Made by a program: the position numbers and the translations under genes. The notes under the pieces are model-generated. The model was not told where the DNA came from and ran no database searches. It saw only the letters and a list, made by a program, of their open reading frames with translations. A stretch of DNA of 64,000 nt from an uncultured Clostridia bacterium (GTDB lineage Bacteria > Bacillota > Clostridia > Christensenellales > UBA1242). This document shows, one piece after another, positions 16,124-23,766 of this stretch. The first letter of the stretch is position 1. Every line of letters begins with the position of its first letter. Where the stretch lies: NCBI GenBank assembly GCA_934756675.1, contig CAKVLG010000001.1, positions 124,001-188,000 on the forward strand, given 5' to 3'.

Positions 16124-16528
16124 ATGTTATTTGGACCTAAATTGCGAAAAGCAGAACTAAAAAACGGCAGAGAATTTTTTATAGAAGAACACAATAAATG
16201 TGCCTATTTATATGTCACAAATGAAAGAAGAAATCATATCTTTGCTAAGTGTTGGCTTGCAAATTATTGTAAGGCTCCGATTGAAAAAGATATTAAATCA
16301 ATGGAAAAAGGGATGCAACCAAGGATGCACATCTCTGCTTGTGCTATTCCAGAGGGTATTGCTCCAATTAAGAATTTTGAATTTAAATGGATTGATGAAC
16401 AATCATTTGCTGTCATGGTTGAAGGCAAAGCTGTTGCTTTAATAAGAAATGTATTCACCGACAATGTTGAATGTTATAGCAAATTTATAACAAAAGAAAC
16501 TTACGGCACAAAGCCACTTAAAATTTAA
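16124..16528 (+). CDS. Hypothetical protein, element cargo 1
   Basis: The start at 16124 is set by GAGGAG nine bases upstream; an earlier in-frame ATG at 16070 precedes the promoter -10 box. The 134 residues (MLFGPKLRKAELKNGREF...) show no signal peptide, membrane helix or motif I recognise. Several Cys residues are scattered, and the C-terminal part reads as a beta-rich fold (FKWIDEQSFAVMVEGKAVAL). It lies nine bases before cargo 2, so the two form an operon. Small paired genes of unknown type inside an integrated element are often accessory or defence-related, but nothing here proves that. Confidence 0.6.
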   Translation: MLFGPKLRKAELKNGREFFIEEHNKCAYLYVTNERRNHIFAKCWLANYCKAPIEKDIKSMEKGMQPRMHISACAIPEGIAPIKNFEFKWIDEQSFAVMVEGKAVALIRNVFTDNVECYSKFITKETYGTKPLKI

Positions 16529-16537
16529 GGAGGATTT

Positions 16538-17149
16538 ATGAACATTCAGCCTATTTTAGATTTTTATAATAAAAAAATTTCTGCTAAAGAATTTGTTGAA
16601 ATAGTAAATAATGATAATAGTTTACAAGATGAATTTAATAAGGTTTTAAAAAATAGTCCGCCAAATCCTAAAACCACAACAGCAATTGAATGGATGAACA
16701 CGAGTTATTCAAAAAACACAGATTTAGAAGACGGAACAAGAGTTGGTGATTATTTAGTCTGGTTATTGATAAGGGATTATTTATCAAAAGGTAAAAATAT
16801 TCAATATTTAAGCCAAGAAGATATAAATGACTTTATCCTTAGTGGAATAACAGAAATGTCGTTGGTGTATAATGCGGAGAAAGATGTTGAAAAGTTTATT
16901 GTAAACAATGTTATATCCAAACTTGGCAAAATTGAAAGCATATCAAAAGCGATTAAAGAAAGCAAAGAAATAGTTAAAACACTGTTTGTTTATGAAAATA
17001 AGCCACCGCGCTGGGCGCAAGCCTGTGAATGGCCAATTGAAAACAACAAGCCAATGGTATTCATTTCGCAAAAGAATGTTGGTGAAAAAGTGACCTATAC
17101 TTTTAAAGACAGTAAATCACAAATAAAAGAAATTGTTCAGTATTATTAA
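16538..17149 (+). CDS. Hypothetical protein, element cargo 2 (immunity-protein-like end)
   Basis: The 203 residues follow a strong AAGGAGG site. The protein is mostly alpha-helical by eye (residues 1-150) and ends with PPRWAQACEWPIENNKPMVF and ISQKNVGEKVTYTFKDSKSQ. That ending, a tryptophan-rich segment followed by beta strands, is reminiscent of small immunity or SMI1-like cytosolic proteins that share an RW..s.eWP..nGkPlvF motif. The family is not certain. It overlaps nothing and is followed within 12 bases by the integrase remnant, so a rearrangement breakpoint lies right behind it. Confidence 0.6.
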   Translation: MNIQPILDFYNKKISAKEFVEIVNNDNSLQDEFNKVLKNSPPNPKTTTAIEWMNTSYSKNTDLEDGTRVGDYLVWLLIRDYLSKGKNIQYLSQEDINDFILSGITEMSLVYNAEKDVEKFIVNNVISKLGKIESISKAIKESKEIVKTLFVYENKPPRWAQACEWPIENNKPMVFISQKNVGEKVTYTFKDSKSQIKEIVQYY

Positions 17150-17160
17150 AACGGTAAAAC

Positions 17161-17427
17161 TCGTGTGCAAGTTTAATGCTTGCAAACGGAACTCCAATGA
17201 AAAACATACAAGAATGGCTAGGACACTCAAATTTTAACACCACAGCAGATGTTTATTCCCATGTTGATTTTAGTGCTAAAATAGAATCCGCCAAAATAAT
17301 AGATAAAACAATCACTAGAAATAATGATGCTGAAAAAACAAAAAAAGAAGATATAAGCGATGAAGAATTTGAGGAATTTTTAGAATGGCGAAGAAGAAAA
17401 AAGTTGCAACAAGATAGCGAAATGTAA
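17161..17427 (+). pseudogene. Tyrosine recombinase (integrase) C-terminal fragment
   Basis: The frame around 17161-17427 encodes SCASLMLANGTPMKNIQEWL, then GHSNFNTTADVYSHVDF. This is the end of a phage-type integrase: LGH carries the box-II His and VYSHV the catalytic Tyr. The N-terminal arm-binding domain and the catalytic Arg and Lys blocks are missing. Even the HxLRH motif just before SCASL is lost, with the break near 17157. An ATG at 17176 lies inside the fragment without a ribosome binding site. The piece cannot be active alone. Confidence 0.85.
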
Positions 17428-17498
17428 AAAAATTGTATTTTTATGATACTAAAAAGCATTAAAAAACACTATATAAAATCAAACGGTATTTGCACAAA

Positions 17499-17531
17499 AT
17501 CTTAGTTTTATCTTAGAAAAATCTTAGAAAA
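17499..17531 (+). repeat. Arm-type repeats, right cluster
   Basis: ATCTTAGAAAA occurs at 17510-17520 and 17521-17531 (11-bp period), preceded by the related AATCTTAGTTT at 17499. The same 11-mer is at 14795 near the other end. They probably are integrase arm sites. Confidence 0.5.
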
Positions 17532-17639
17532 ACACGATTTTTGAGCAAAAAAGGGCTAAAAATCACTACATTTTTGAAATCAAAAACTCGAACCCTTAAA
17601 CAATGATACTTGACAGTGTAAGATATATGTGTGATAAAA

Positions 17640-17673
17640 AAATAAAAAATCAGCGACTTGCTAAAAGTCGCTG
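17640..17673 (-). terminator. Intrinsic terminator of tRNA-Arg
   Basis: On the minus strand CAGCGACTT/AAGTCGCTG forms a stem followed by a T-rich run, 25 bases behind the CCA end of the intact tRNA-Arg. Confidence 0.85.
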
Positions 17674-17697
17674 AAATGCCCTAAAATAAAGGGTTTT

Positions 17698-17774
17698 TGG
17701 TGCATCTGTACGGACTTGAACCGTAAACCCTCAGTTCCGAAGACTGATGCTCTATCCAATTGAGCTACAGATGC
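17698..17774 (-). tRNA. tRNA-Arg (TCG), intact, inside the integrated element
   Basis: The minus strand gives acceptor GCATCTG/CAGATGC, D-arm GCTC/GAGC, anticodon arm TCAGT-CTTCGGA-ACTGA with anticodon TCG, T-arm TACGG-TTCAAGT-CCGTA and encoded CCA (77 nt). The anticodon loop is identical to that of the split tRNA-Arg, but the acceptor stem differs, so it is a separate gene. It lies inside the inserted segment and could replace the broken tRNA. Confidence 0.95.
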
Positions 17775-17819
17775 AAATGCAACATTTTTTGATGGGAAAT
17801 GTCAAACCCCTGACAATCT

Positions 17820-17860
17820 GTTCCGAAGACCGATGCTCTATACAGTTGAGCTAATGGTGC
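17820..17860 (-). pseudogene. 5' half of split tRNA-Arg (attachment site, right)
   Basis: The minus strand reads acceptor GCACCAT, D-arm GCTC/GAGC, anticodon 5' strand TCGGT and loop CTTCGGA, then diverges after the core. What follows (AGGGGTTTGACATTTCCC) looks like a decayed T-arm but gives no matching acceptor, so this copy cannot form a tRNA. A TATAAT box upstream may be its old promoter. Confidence 0.85.
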
Positions 17861-17913
17861 ATAGAATAATTATATGCCAAATTTTTGCAAAAATCAATTT
17901 TGTAGGAGAATAT

Positions 17914-19674
17914 ATGTTTAAACTATTCAAAAAATTAAACTATAAGCAATACATTGCCATGTGTTTGTCGCTTATTTTGATAGTTGGTCAAGTTTGGCTC
18001 GACCTTAAACTTCCAGACTACATGAACAGTATCACAACACTTATTCAAACAAATGGCGCAATTTCAGAGATTTGGAAAAACGGCGGATATATGCTAGCAT
18101 GTGCACTCGGCAGTCTGTTGCTTTCGTTTGTCGTTGGGTTCTTCACAGCAAAGATTGCCGCTGGGCTTTCGATGCGACTACGCTCTGATGTATATAACAG
18201 CGTTTCAAACTTCTCTAAGGGCGAAATTAACAAGTTTACGACATCAAGTTTAATTACACGTACAACTAACGATATAACTCAAGTTCAAATGTTTTTTGCA
18301 ATGGGTTTGCAAATGTTAATAAAAGCACCTGTTCTCGCTGTTTGGGCAATTATTAAAATCGCAGGCAAAAGCTGGCAATGGTCACTCACAACAGCTACAG
18401 CCGTTTGCGTGCTACTTGTAATGATAACCGTTCTTATTATCTTTTGCTTACCTAAGTTCAAAATTGTTCAAAAGCAAACAGATGAAATCAACCGCCTTTC
18501 GCGTGAAAACCTAACAGGTCTTAGAATTGTTAAAGCCTTTAATGCCGAAGCTTATCAAGAAGAAAAGTTTGAAAAGGCAAACAATAACTTAACAAAAACC
18601 CAACTCACAACATCAACACTTATGAGCATGCTCAGTCCTACCATGACGGCAATTATGAGTGGTCTTAGCCTTGCTATTTATTGGGTTGGTGCAAGCATAA
18701 TTAAAAATGCTAATATGCTTGACCGCATCGGCCTATATTCAGACATGATGGTGTTTATGAGCTATTCTGTTCAAATTATAAGCGCATTCATCATGCTTGC
18801 ATTCATCTTTGTACTTATGCCAAGAGCAATTATTTCAGCAAGACGTATTAACGAAATTCTTGACACAAAATCTTCTATAACAGACGGCAAAGGTGCTACT
18901 CCAACAGAAGTTGGCACAATTAAGTTCGATAATGTCGACTTTAAGTATCCAAACGGTCAAGAAGACGTTTTGTCTAACATCAATCTCGACATTAAAAAGG
19001 GCGAGTTTGTTGCATTTATTGGTGCAACTGGCTGCGGTAAATCAACACTTGTAGACCTTGTTCCAAGATTTTTTGACGCAACTAGCGGAACTGTCTATGT
19101 CGATGGCGTAGACGTAAAAGACTATAAGCTTAACGACTTGCACAACCGTATTGGTTATGTTTCGCAAAAGGCAGTGCTATTTACAGGAACGGTGCTTGGC
19201 AACGTTACACTTGGAACTGTTGATGGCAAAAAGGTTTCAAACGAAGACGCAGCTGAAGCGATTAACCGCGCTCAAGCTAGCGAATTTGTAGACAAAATGA
19301 GCGAAAAAGAACAGTCATACATTGCTACAAGCGGCAAGAATATTTCTGGCGGTCAAAAGCAACGTTTGTCTATCGCAAGAGCAATTGCCAGAAAACCAGA
19401 GTTTTTGATTTTCGATGATTCGTTCTCTGCCCTAGATTATGCAACAGATAAAAAATTGCGTGCCACCCTTAAAAAAGACTTTAAAGGCACAACAATTTTG
19501 CTAGTTGCACAACGTATTGGTACTATTAAAGATGCCGACAAGATTGTCGTGCTCGAAGATGGCAAAATTGTTGGCGTTGGTAAGCACAAAGATTTACTAG
19601 ATAATTGCAAGACATACAAAGACATTGCACTTTCGCAATTATCAAAGGAGGAAATCGATGGCACAGAAAAATAG
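17914..19674 (+). CDS. ABC exporter half-transporter A (degenerate ATP site)
   Basis: The start at 17914 follows TAGGAGA; a longer in-frame start at 17833 would run through tRNA sequence. The 586 residues have six transmembrane helices (about 1-320) and a nucleotide-binding domain with Walker A GATGCGKST and signature SGGQKQRLS. Walker B is FLIFDDSFSALD. The catalytic Glu after Walker B is replaced by Asp, as in the degenerate partner of heterodimeric exporters such as TM287/288. The stop overlaps the start of the second half-transporter. Substrate (drug, peptide or lipid) cannot be told. Confidence 0.93.
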   Translation: MFKLFKKLNYKQYIAMCLSLILIVGQVWLDLKLPDYMNSITTLIQTNGAISEIWKNGGYMLACALGSLLLSFVVGFFTAKIAAGLSMRLRSDVYNSVSNFSKGEINKFTTSSLITRTTNDITQVQMFFAMGLQMLIKAPVLAVWAIIKIAGKSWQWSLTTATAVCVLLVMITVLIIFCLPKFKIVQKQTDEINRLSRENLTGLRIVKAFNAEAYQEEKFEKANNNLTKTQLTTSTLMSMLSPTMTAIMSGLSLAIYWVGASIIKNANMLDRIGLYSDMMVFMSYSVQIISAFIMLAFIFVLMPRAIISARRINEILDTKSSITDGKGATPTEVGTIKFDNVDFKYPNGQEDVLSNINLDIKKGEFVAFIGATGCGKSTLVDLVPRFFDATSGTVYVDGVDVKDYKLNDLHNRIGYVSQKAVLFTGTVLGNVTLGTVDGKKVSNEDAAEAINRAQASEFVDKMSEKEQSYIATSGKNISGGQKQRLSIARAIARKPEFLIFDDSFSALDYATDKKLRATLKKDFKGTTILLVAQRIGTIKDADKIVVLEDGKIVGVGKHKDLLDNCKTYKDIALSQLSKEEIDGTEK

Positions 19675-21448
19675 ACAACGTGGCCGCAATATTCAAAAGC
19701 CAAAAAGTTTAATAAAATCGACTAAAAGATTGCTTGATTATTCTAAAAAATATATGCCTATTGTAATCTTTGCAATTATCTGTTCTATGGCGGGCTCAAT
19801 TCTTTCTGTCCTTGGCCCAGACCACCTAAAAGACATGGCAAATCACATTGCAACAAACATGTTTACGGGCATTGACTTAGCTGTCGTTTCGCAAATCGGT
19901 TTAACATTAGTTGCAATCTATACTACAAGTGTCATTCTATCTATTTTGCAAAATATTATAATGGCACGCGTTTCTCACAAAATTTCACGAAATGTACGTT
20001 CTGACCTTTCAAGAAAAATAAACAAACTTCCTATTGGTTACATTGACCATAACTCAACTGGCGACATTATGAGCCGCATAACTAACGACTCTGACCAATT
20101 GAGTCGCGGACTTTCGAACGGAATTACGACACTTGCAAGTGCAACAACAATGCTACTTGCATCAACTTTCATGATGTTTAAAACAGACTGGAGATTGGCA
20201 CTCACAGCCATTGGTTCTTCTCTTGTTGGTTTTATATTCATGGCAATTATAATTTCTATTTCCGAAAAATATTACATGGCTCAACAACAAGAACTTGGAC
20301 GCATTGACGGTCACATCGAAGAAGTTTTCTCTGCCCACGACATTGTTAATGTATATAATGCAACAGCAGAAAAGACTGGTGAGTTTGAAGTTATCAACAA
20401 AAAATTATACAACGCCGTTTGGAAAGCTGAATTCTTTGGCGGACTTATGCCATCACTCATGAACTTTATTGGCAACCTTGGGTTTGTTGCTGTTTGTGTA
20501 GTTGGTGCGGTGCTCGCTTCTAGCGGCAAAATATCTATTGGTACAATTGTTGCTTTCATCATTTATGTACGTCTATTCTTAAACCCATTAAATCAAATTG
20601 CTCAAGGGTTCTCTACCCTTCAATCTGCGGGCGCTGCAAGTGAACGAGTGTTTGAACTACTCGATCAAAAAGAACTCGAAGACGAAAGCTATAAAACAGC
20701 ATACCTTGCTCCAGAAGATGTAAAAGGTAAAGTTGATTTCAATGATATTTGTTTTGGTTACAGCCCAGACAAAGAAACTATTTCTCATTTCACAATGCAC
20801 ATAAAACCTGGTCAAAAGGTCGCAATTGTTGGGCCAACAGGTGCGGGCAAAACAACAATTGTAAACTTGCTTATGCGTTTTTATGAACTTAATAGTGGTG
20901 ACATTTGTATAGACGACATAAAAACAAGCGACCTTACAAGAGATAACATTCACAACTTGTTTGGTATGGTTCTTCAAGACACATGGCTATTCGATGGTAC
21001 AATCCGCGAAAACCTGGTTTATGATAAAGAAAATGTATCAGATGAAACATTGAACAAAATTATCGATGCTTGCGGTCTATCTCACTTTGTTGGCACGCTT
21101 CCAAATGGGCTCGATACCAAGCTCGATGACAACACCGCCGTTTCGGTAGGTCAAAAACAGCTCTTAACAATTGCAAGAGCAATGGTTCAAAACTGCCCTA
21201 TGCTTATCCTTGACGAAGCAACAAGCTCTGTCGATACACGCACAGAAATTGTTATTCAAAACGCCATGGACAAGCTCACCAAAAATCGTACATCGTTTGT
21301 TATTGCTCACAGACTTTCGACAATCAAGAACGCTGACGTAATCATCGTTATGAACGAAGGCAAGATTATTGAAACTGGCAACCACAAAAAGCTTCTCGAA
21401 AAAGGCGGATTTTATACTAATTTGTATAATAGTCAATTTTCAAAATAA
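19658..21448 (+). CDS. ABC exporter half-transporter B
   Basis: The start at 19658 follows AAGGAGG and overlaps the end of the first subunit by 17 bases. The 596 residues have a basic N-terminus, six transmembrane helices (about 35-330) and a nucleotide-binding domain with Walker A GPTGAGKTT. The signature is AVSVGQKQ instead of LSGGQ. Walker B keeps the catalytic Glu in LILDEATSSVD. The unusual signature faces the degenerate Walker A/B of subunit A, so only one ATP site is fully catalytic, the expected layout for a heterodimeric exporter. Confidence 0.94.
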   Translation: MAQKNRQRGRNIQKPKSLIKSTKRLLDYSKKYMPIVIFAIICSMAGSILSVLGPDHLKDMANHIATNMFTGIDLAVVSQIGLTLVAIYTTSVILSILQNIIMARVSHKISRNVRSDLSRKINKLPIGYIDHNSTGDIMSRITNDSDQLSRGLSNGITTLASATTMLLASTFMMFKTDWRLALTAIGSSLVGFIFMAIIISISEKYYMAQQQELGRIDGHIEEVFSAHDIVNVYNATAEKTGEFEVINKKLYNAVWKAEFFGGLMPSLMNFIGNLGFVAVCVVGAVLASSGKISIGTIVAFIIYVRLFLNPLNQIAQGFSTLQSAGAASERVFELLDQKELEDESYKTAYLAPEDVKGKVDFNDICFGYSPDKETISHFTMHIKPGQKVAIVGPTGAGKTTIVNLLMRFYELNSGDICIDDIKTSDLTRDNIHNLFGMVLQDTWLFDGTIRENLVYDKENVSDETLNKIIDACGLSHFVGTLPNGLDTKLDDNTAVSVGQKQLLTIARAMVQNCPMLILDEATSSVDTRTEIVIQNAMDKLTKNRTSFVIAHRLSTIKNADVIIVMNEGKIIETGNHKKLLEKGGFYTNLYNSQFSK

Positions 21449-21496
21449 AATATCGACGAATTACTTTTTTTAAAGCGAAAGTAGTTCGTTTTTTTG

Positions 21497-21526
21497 TTGT
21501 AAGATTAATTTATTTTGTGGTACAAT
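21497..21526 (+). promoter_or_regulatory. Promoter of lepB, leaderless layout
   Basis: TTGTAA (21497-21502), an 18-bp spacer and TACAAT (21521-21526) are followed by six bases and then ATG at 21533. There is no ribosome binding site. Confidence 0.6.
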
Positions 21527-21532
21527 TGTTGC

Positions 21533-22303
21533 ATGGAAAATTTAGAAGAACAAAATTCACTTCCAGATAAAGAACTTGAAGAAAACAGCGAGCAACCAAA
21601 AAGCACATACAAAACGCTTGTTGAATGGAGTCAAAAACCACAATCAAGGTTTTTGCTATCAGCGTGTGCAATATTTGGCTTTGTGTTTGTTTGCTTTATT
21701 TTTGTTTTTCAAATAATTCTTTGCCCCATTGGTGTAATTGGTGCTAGCATGCAACCAACAATAAACGTGAGTGCTGGCGGCGCGGACTACTCACAAAATA
21801 CCGATGTTGTGTATTTCCGCAAATATGATGCCTATAATTATAAAGATATTGTTATTATTGACGGTGGGTACACTCGTGACAAAGCAAAACTCATCAAGCG
21901 CGTTATTGCTACCCCAGGTCAAACAATAACTTTTAAATATAAAAATAAAGTTTCACTCACTTCAAGTGAATATCGCGGATATATAACCGTTAATGTCGTT
22001 GTTGACGGAACCACGCTGTCCGAAGATTATATCAAAGAAGAAATGCGACTAAAAATATACCGCAACAACTTGGAATTTTATAATACTTACAACGAAATAA
22101 TTTCCAAACTTGACGCCAAGCAAGATTATGTGTATACTTTAAGTCAAGACGAATACTTTGTTATGGGCGACAACCGCAACAATTCAACAGACAGCAGATT
22201 TTTTGGTCCAGTCAAAGCTAAGGATATTGACGGCAAAGTTGTTTTACACGTACCTTATGGCAAATCATTATTTATTGTAATTTGGAACAAAATTTTTAAT
22301 TAG
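21533..22303 (+). CDS. lepB: Signal peptidase I
   Basis: The 256-residue membrane protease cleaves signal peptides of secreted proteins. A cytoplasmic N-terminus of about 45 residues leads into one transmembrane helix (about 45-72). The catalytic Ser is in GASMQPTI, the Lys in KLIKRVIATPGQ, and the box E motif is FVMGDNRNNSTDSRFFGPV. The start at 21533 is preferred to 21515: no Shine-Dalgarno exists for either, and the promoter places the transcription start at about 21533. A second degV follows 9 bases downstream. Confidence 0.93.
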   Translation: MENLEEQNSLPDKELEENSEQPKSTYKTLVEWSQKPQSRFLLSACAIFGFVFVCFIFVFQIILCPIGVIGASMQPTINVSAGGADYSQNTDVVYFRKYDAYNYKDIVIIDGGYTRDKAKLIKRVIATPGQTITFKYKNKVSLTSSEYRGYITVNVVVDGTTLSEDYIKEEMRLKIYRNNLEFYNTYNEIISKLDAKQDYVYTLSQDEYFVMGDNRNNSTDSRFFGPVKAKDIDGKVVLHVPYGKSLFIVIWNKIFN

Positions 22304-22312
22304 GAGAAACAT

Positions 22313-23164
22313 ATGACAATTGTAGCAACAGACAGTTCTTGCGATTTAAACTATTTATTAAAGGATAGAAATATCCCGTTTATTCCAATCTATGTAATCA
22401 TGAATGGTGAAGAATATCACGACGGTATTGATATTACGCCAGAAGATATTTTTAAAAATGTTAAGGAAACAAAAAAACTTCCAAAGACTTCCGCACTAAG
22501 CGAAAATGATTATGAAGAATTTTTTAAAAAGCTAACAGCAAATGGCGACGATGTTGTTTATATCGGTCTATCTAGCAAACTTTCTACAAGCTATAACAAC
22601 AGCATTAACGCTGCTAAAAAGTTCAATGGTAAAGTTCATATTGTTGACGGCAAAAACTTGTCGACAGGTACTGGTCTTAGCGTTCTTTATGCAAAAGACC
22701 TAGCAGATAAAGGCTTGCCAGCAAGCGAGATTGCAAAAAAAGTTGAAGAGAGAGTTCCATTTGTTCAAGCTTCGTTCATTATCCAAGAAGTTGAATACTT
22801 GTGGCGTGGCGGTAGACTTTCTACCCTTTCGATGCTCGGCGCAAACCTTTTAAAAATCAAACCACAAATCGAAGTTATTGACGGCGAAATGAAAAACACC
22901 GCAAAACCACGCGGCAAAATGGTTCCAGTTCTAAAAGAATATATCGATAGGATACTTGCAACATACAACAATCCAGACACAACAAGATGTTTCATTACTC
23001 ATTCTTCTATCGAACCAGAAATTGCCGAAGAAATGGTCAATTATGTTAAATCTAAGGGAATATTCAAAGAAGTATATAACACCGTTGCTGGAGCAACTAT
23101 AACCAGTCATTGTGGTAAAGGTACACTTGGTATTTTGTACATTAATGACGGGGACCATGAATAA
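22313..23164 (+). CDS. DegV family fatty-acid-binding protein (second copy)
   Basis: The 283 residues have ATDSSCDL at the N-terminus, PKTSALSENDYEEFF, YIGLSSKLSTSYNNS, VVDGKNLSTGTG-like HIVDGKNLSTGTGLSV, RGGRLSTLSMLGANLLKIKP and AGATITSHCGKGTLGILYI. These are the lipid-pocket and Ser/Thr-His blocks of FakB-type proteins. It is as long as the copy at 5926 but clearly diverged, so the two probably carry different fatty acids. AGGAGA precedes the ATG. It lies between lepB and a lipoprotein gene whose start overlaps its stop. Confidence 0.93.
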   Translation: MTIVATDSSCDLNYLLKDRNIPFIPIYVIMNGEEYHDGIDITPEDIFKNVKETKKLPKTSALSENDYEEFFKKLTANGDDVVYIGLSSKLSTSYNNSINAAKKFNGKVHIVDGKNLSTGTGLSVLYAKDLADKGLPASEIAKKVEERVPFVQASFIIQEVEYLWRGGRLSTLSMLGANLLKIKPQIEVIDGEMKNTAKPRGKMVPVLKEYIDRILATYNNPDTTRCFITHSSIEPEIAEEMVNYVKSKGIFKEVYNTVAGATITSHCGKGTLGILYINDGDHE

Positions 23165-23709
23165 TGAAAAAACAACTTTTAAGTTTGTTGCTATTGCTTC
23201 TATTCCCTGTTATGCTTCTTGGCGGTTGTGCTAAAGATAAGGCACCAAATCAAATAAATATGACAAGGTATTTCTCTGGTGCATCATACACAACAAAAAA
23301 GAGTTCTGGGTCAGTCACCAGCAGCGTTGATAACTTTATTTCAATGCCAGAGCTAGATGCCTACACAAACATCTTGCTCGAAGGTAATACCGCTTGGCTC
23401 TATGGCATGACGATTGAGTATTTATATTTTGATATTCTCGCAACACAAAGCGGTAAAATTGAAATTGAAATCAAATTAACAAACCTTACACGCGGTTCGA
23501 ACGAAGAGTCACTCGACAGCGAAAAATATTTTGACAAAACCTTTGAATGGACAGTTGAAGCTAACACAACAAAACGCGTAAAGATAGAAATTTCTGATGT
23601 TGTTAATGCAATCGAAAGTTCCACAAAACTAGAATTTATATTTATTGTCACGCCAAGCGAAACTTACTCCCTTGGCAACATCATTTTAACTGGCTATCAT
23701 AATACTTAA
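23164..23709 (+). CDS. Lipoprotein of unknown function
   Basis: The 181-residue protein has a lipoprotein signal peptide (KKQLLSLLLLLLFPVMLLGG followed by Cys, near residue 22). The mature part is Ser/Thr-rich and beta-rich, with repeated short hydrophobic strands (GKIEIEIKLTNLTRG, FEWTVEANTTKRVKIEISDV). It should be anchored on the outside of the cytoplasmic membrane. The start overlaps the degV stop by one base (TAATG). No family is recognised. Confidence 0.75.
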   Translation: MKKQLLSLLLLLLFPVMLLGGCAKDKAPNQINMTRYFSGASYTTKKSSGSVTSSVDNFISMPELDAYTNILLEGNTAWLYGMTIEYLYFDILATQSGKIEIEIKLTNLTRGSNEESLDSEKYFDKTFEWTVEANTTKRVKIEISDVVNAIESSTKLEFIFIVTPSETYSLGNIILTGYHNT

Positions 23710-23736
23710 TAAGTCTAAAGCTTCAATTTAAACACA

Positions 23737-23766
23737 AAAAAATTCCTAAGTAATTAGGAATTTTTC
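23737..23766. terminator. Bidirectional intrinsic terminator
   Basis: The stem AAAATTCCTAA/TTAGGAATTTT has a four-base loop with A and T runs. The flippase stop codon lies inside it. Confidence 0.85.

Larger units (their letters stand above)
14586..17828. mobile_element. Degenerate integrated element inside a tRNA-Arg gene
   Basis: A 9-bp core GTTCCGAAG (plus strand) lies at 14586-14594 and at 17820-17828. Joining the outer flanks across one core rebuilds a complete tRNA-Arg(TCG): acceptor GCACCAT/ATGGTGC and anticodon stem TCGGT/ACCGA pair fully. So about 3.23 kb inserted in the anticodon loop. Contents: arm-type repeats at both ends, a SAM riboswitch and truncated metK, two unknown genes, an integrase C-terminal fragment and an intact tRNA-Arg with the same anticodon. 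The lack of a full integrase makes it a relic or a satellite needing help. Confidence 0.78.

Noticed and set aside
17575..17600. Another tRNA T-arm remnant
   Set aside because: GGGTTCGAGT on the minus strand looks T-loop-like, but no matching stems or acceptor exist around it.
14586..17742. Element boundary at the intact tRNA-Arg instead of the 5' half
   Set aside because: Joining 14586 to the intact tRNA at 17734 would pair acceptor GCATCTG with ATGGTGC, which does not fold. The pairing with 17820 folds perfectly.
17833..17913. Longer start for ABC subunit A
   Set aside because: The first 27 codons would run through the split tRNA-Arg 5' half; the AGGAGA site at 17914 fits the real start.
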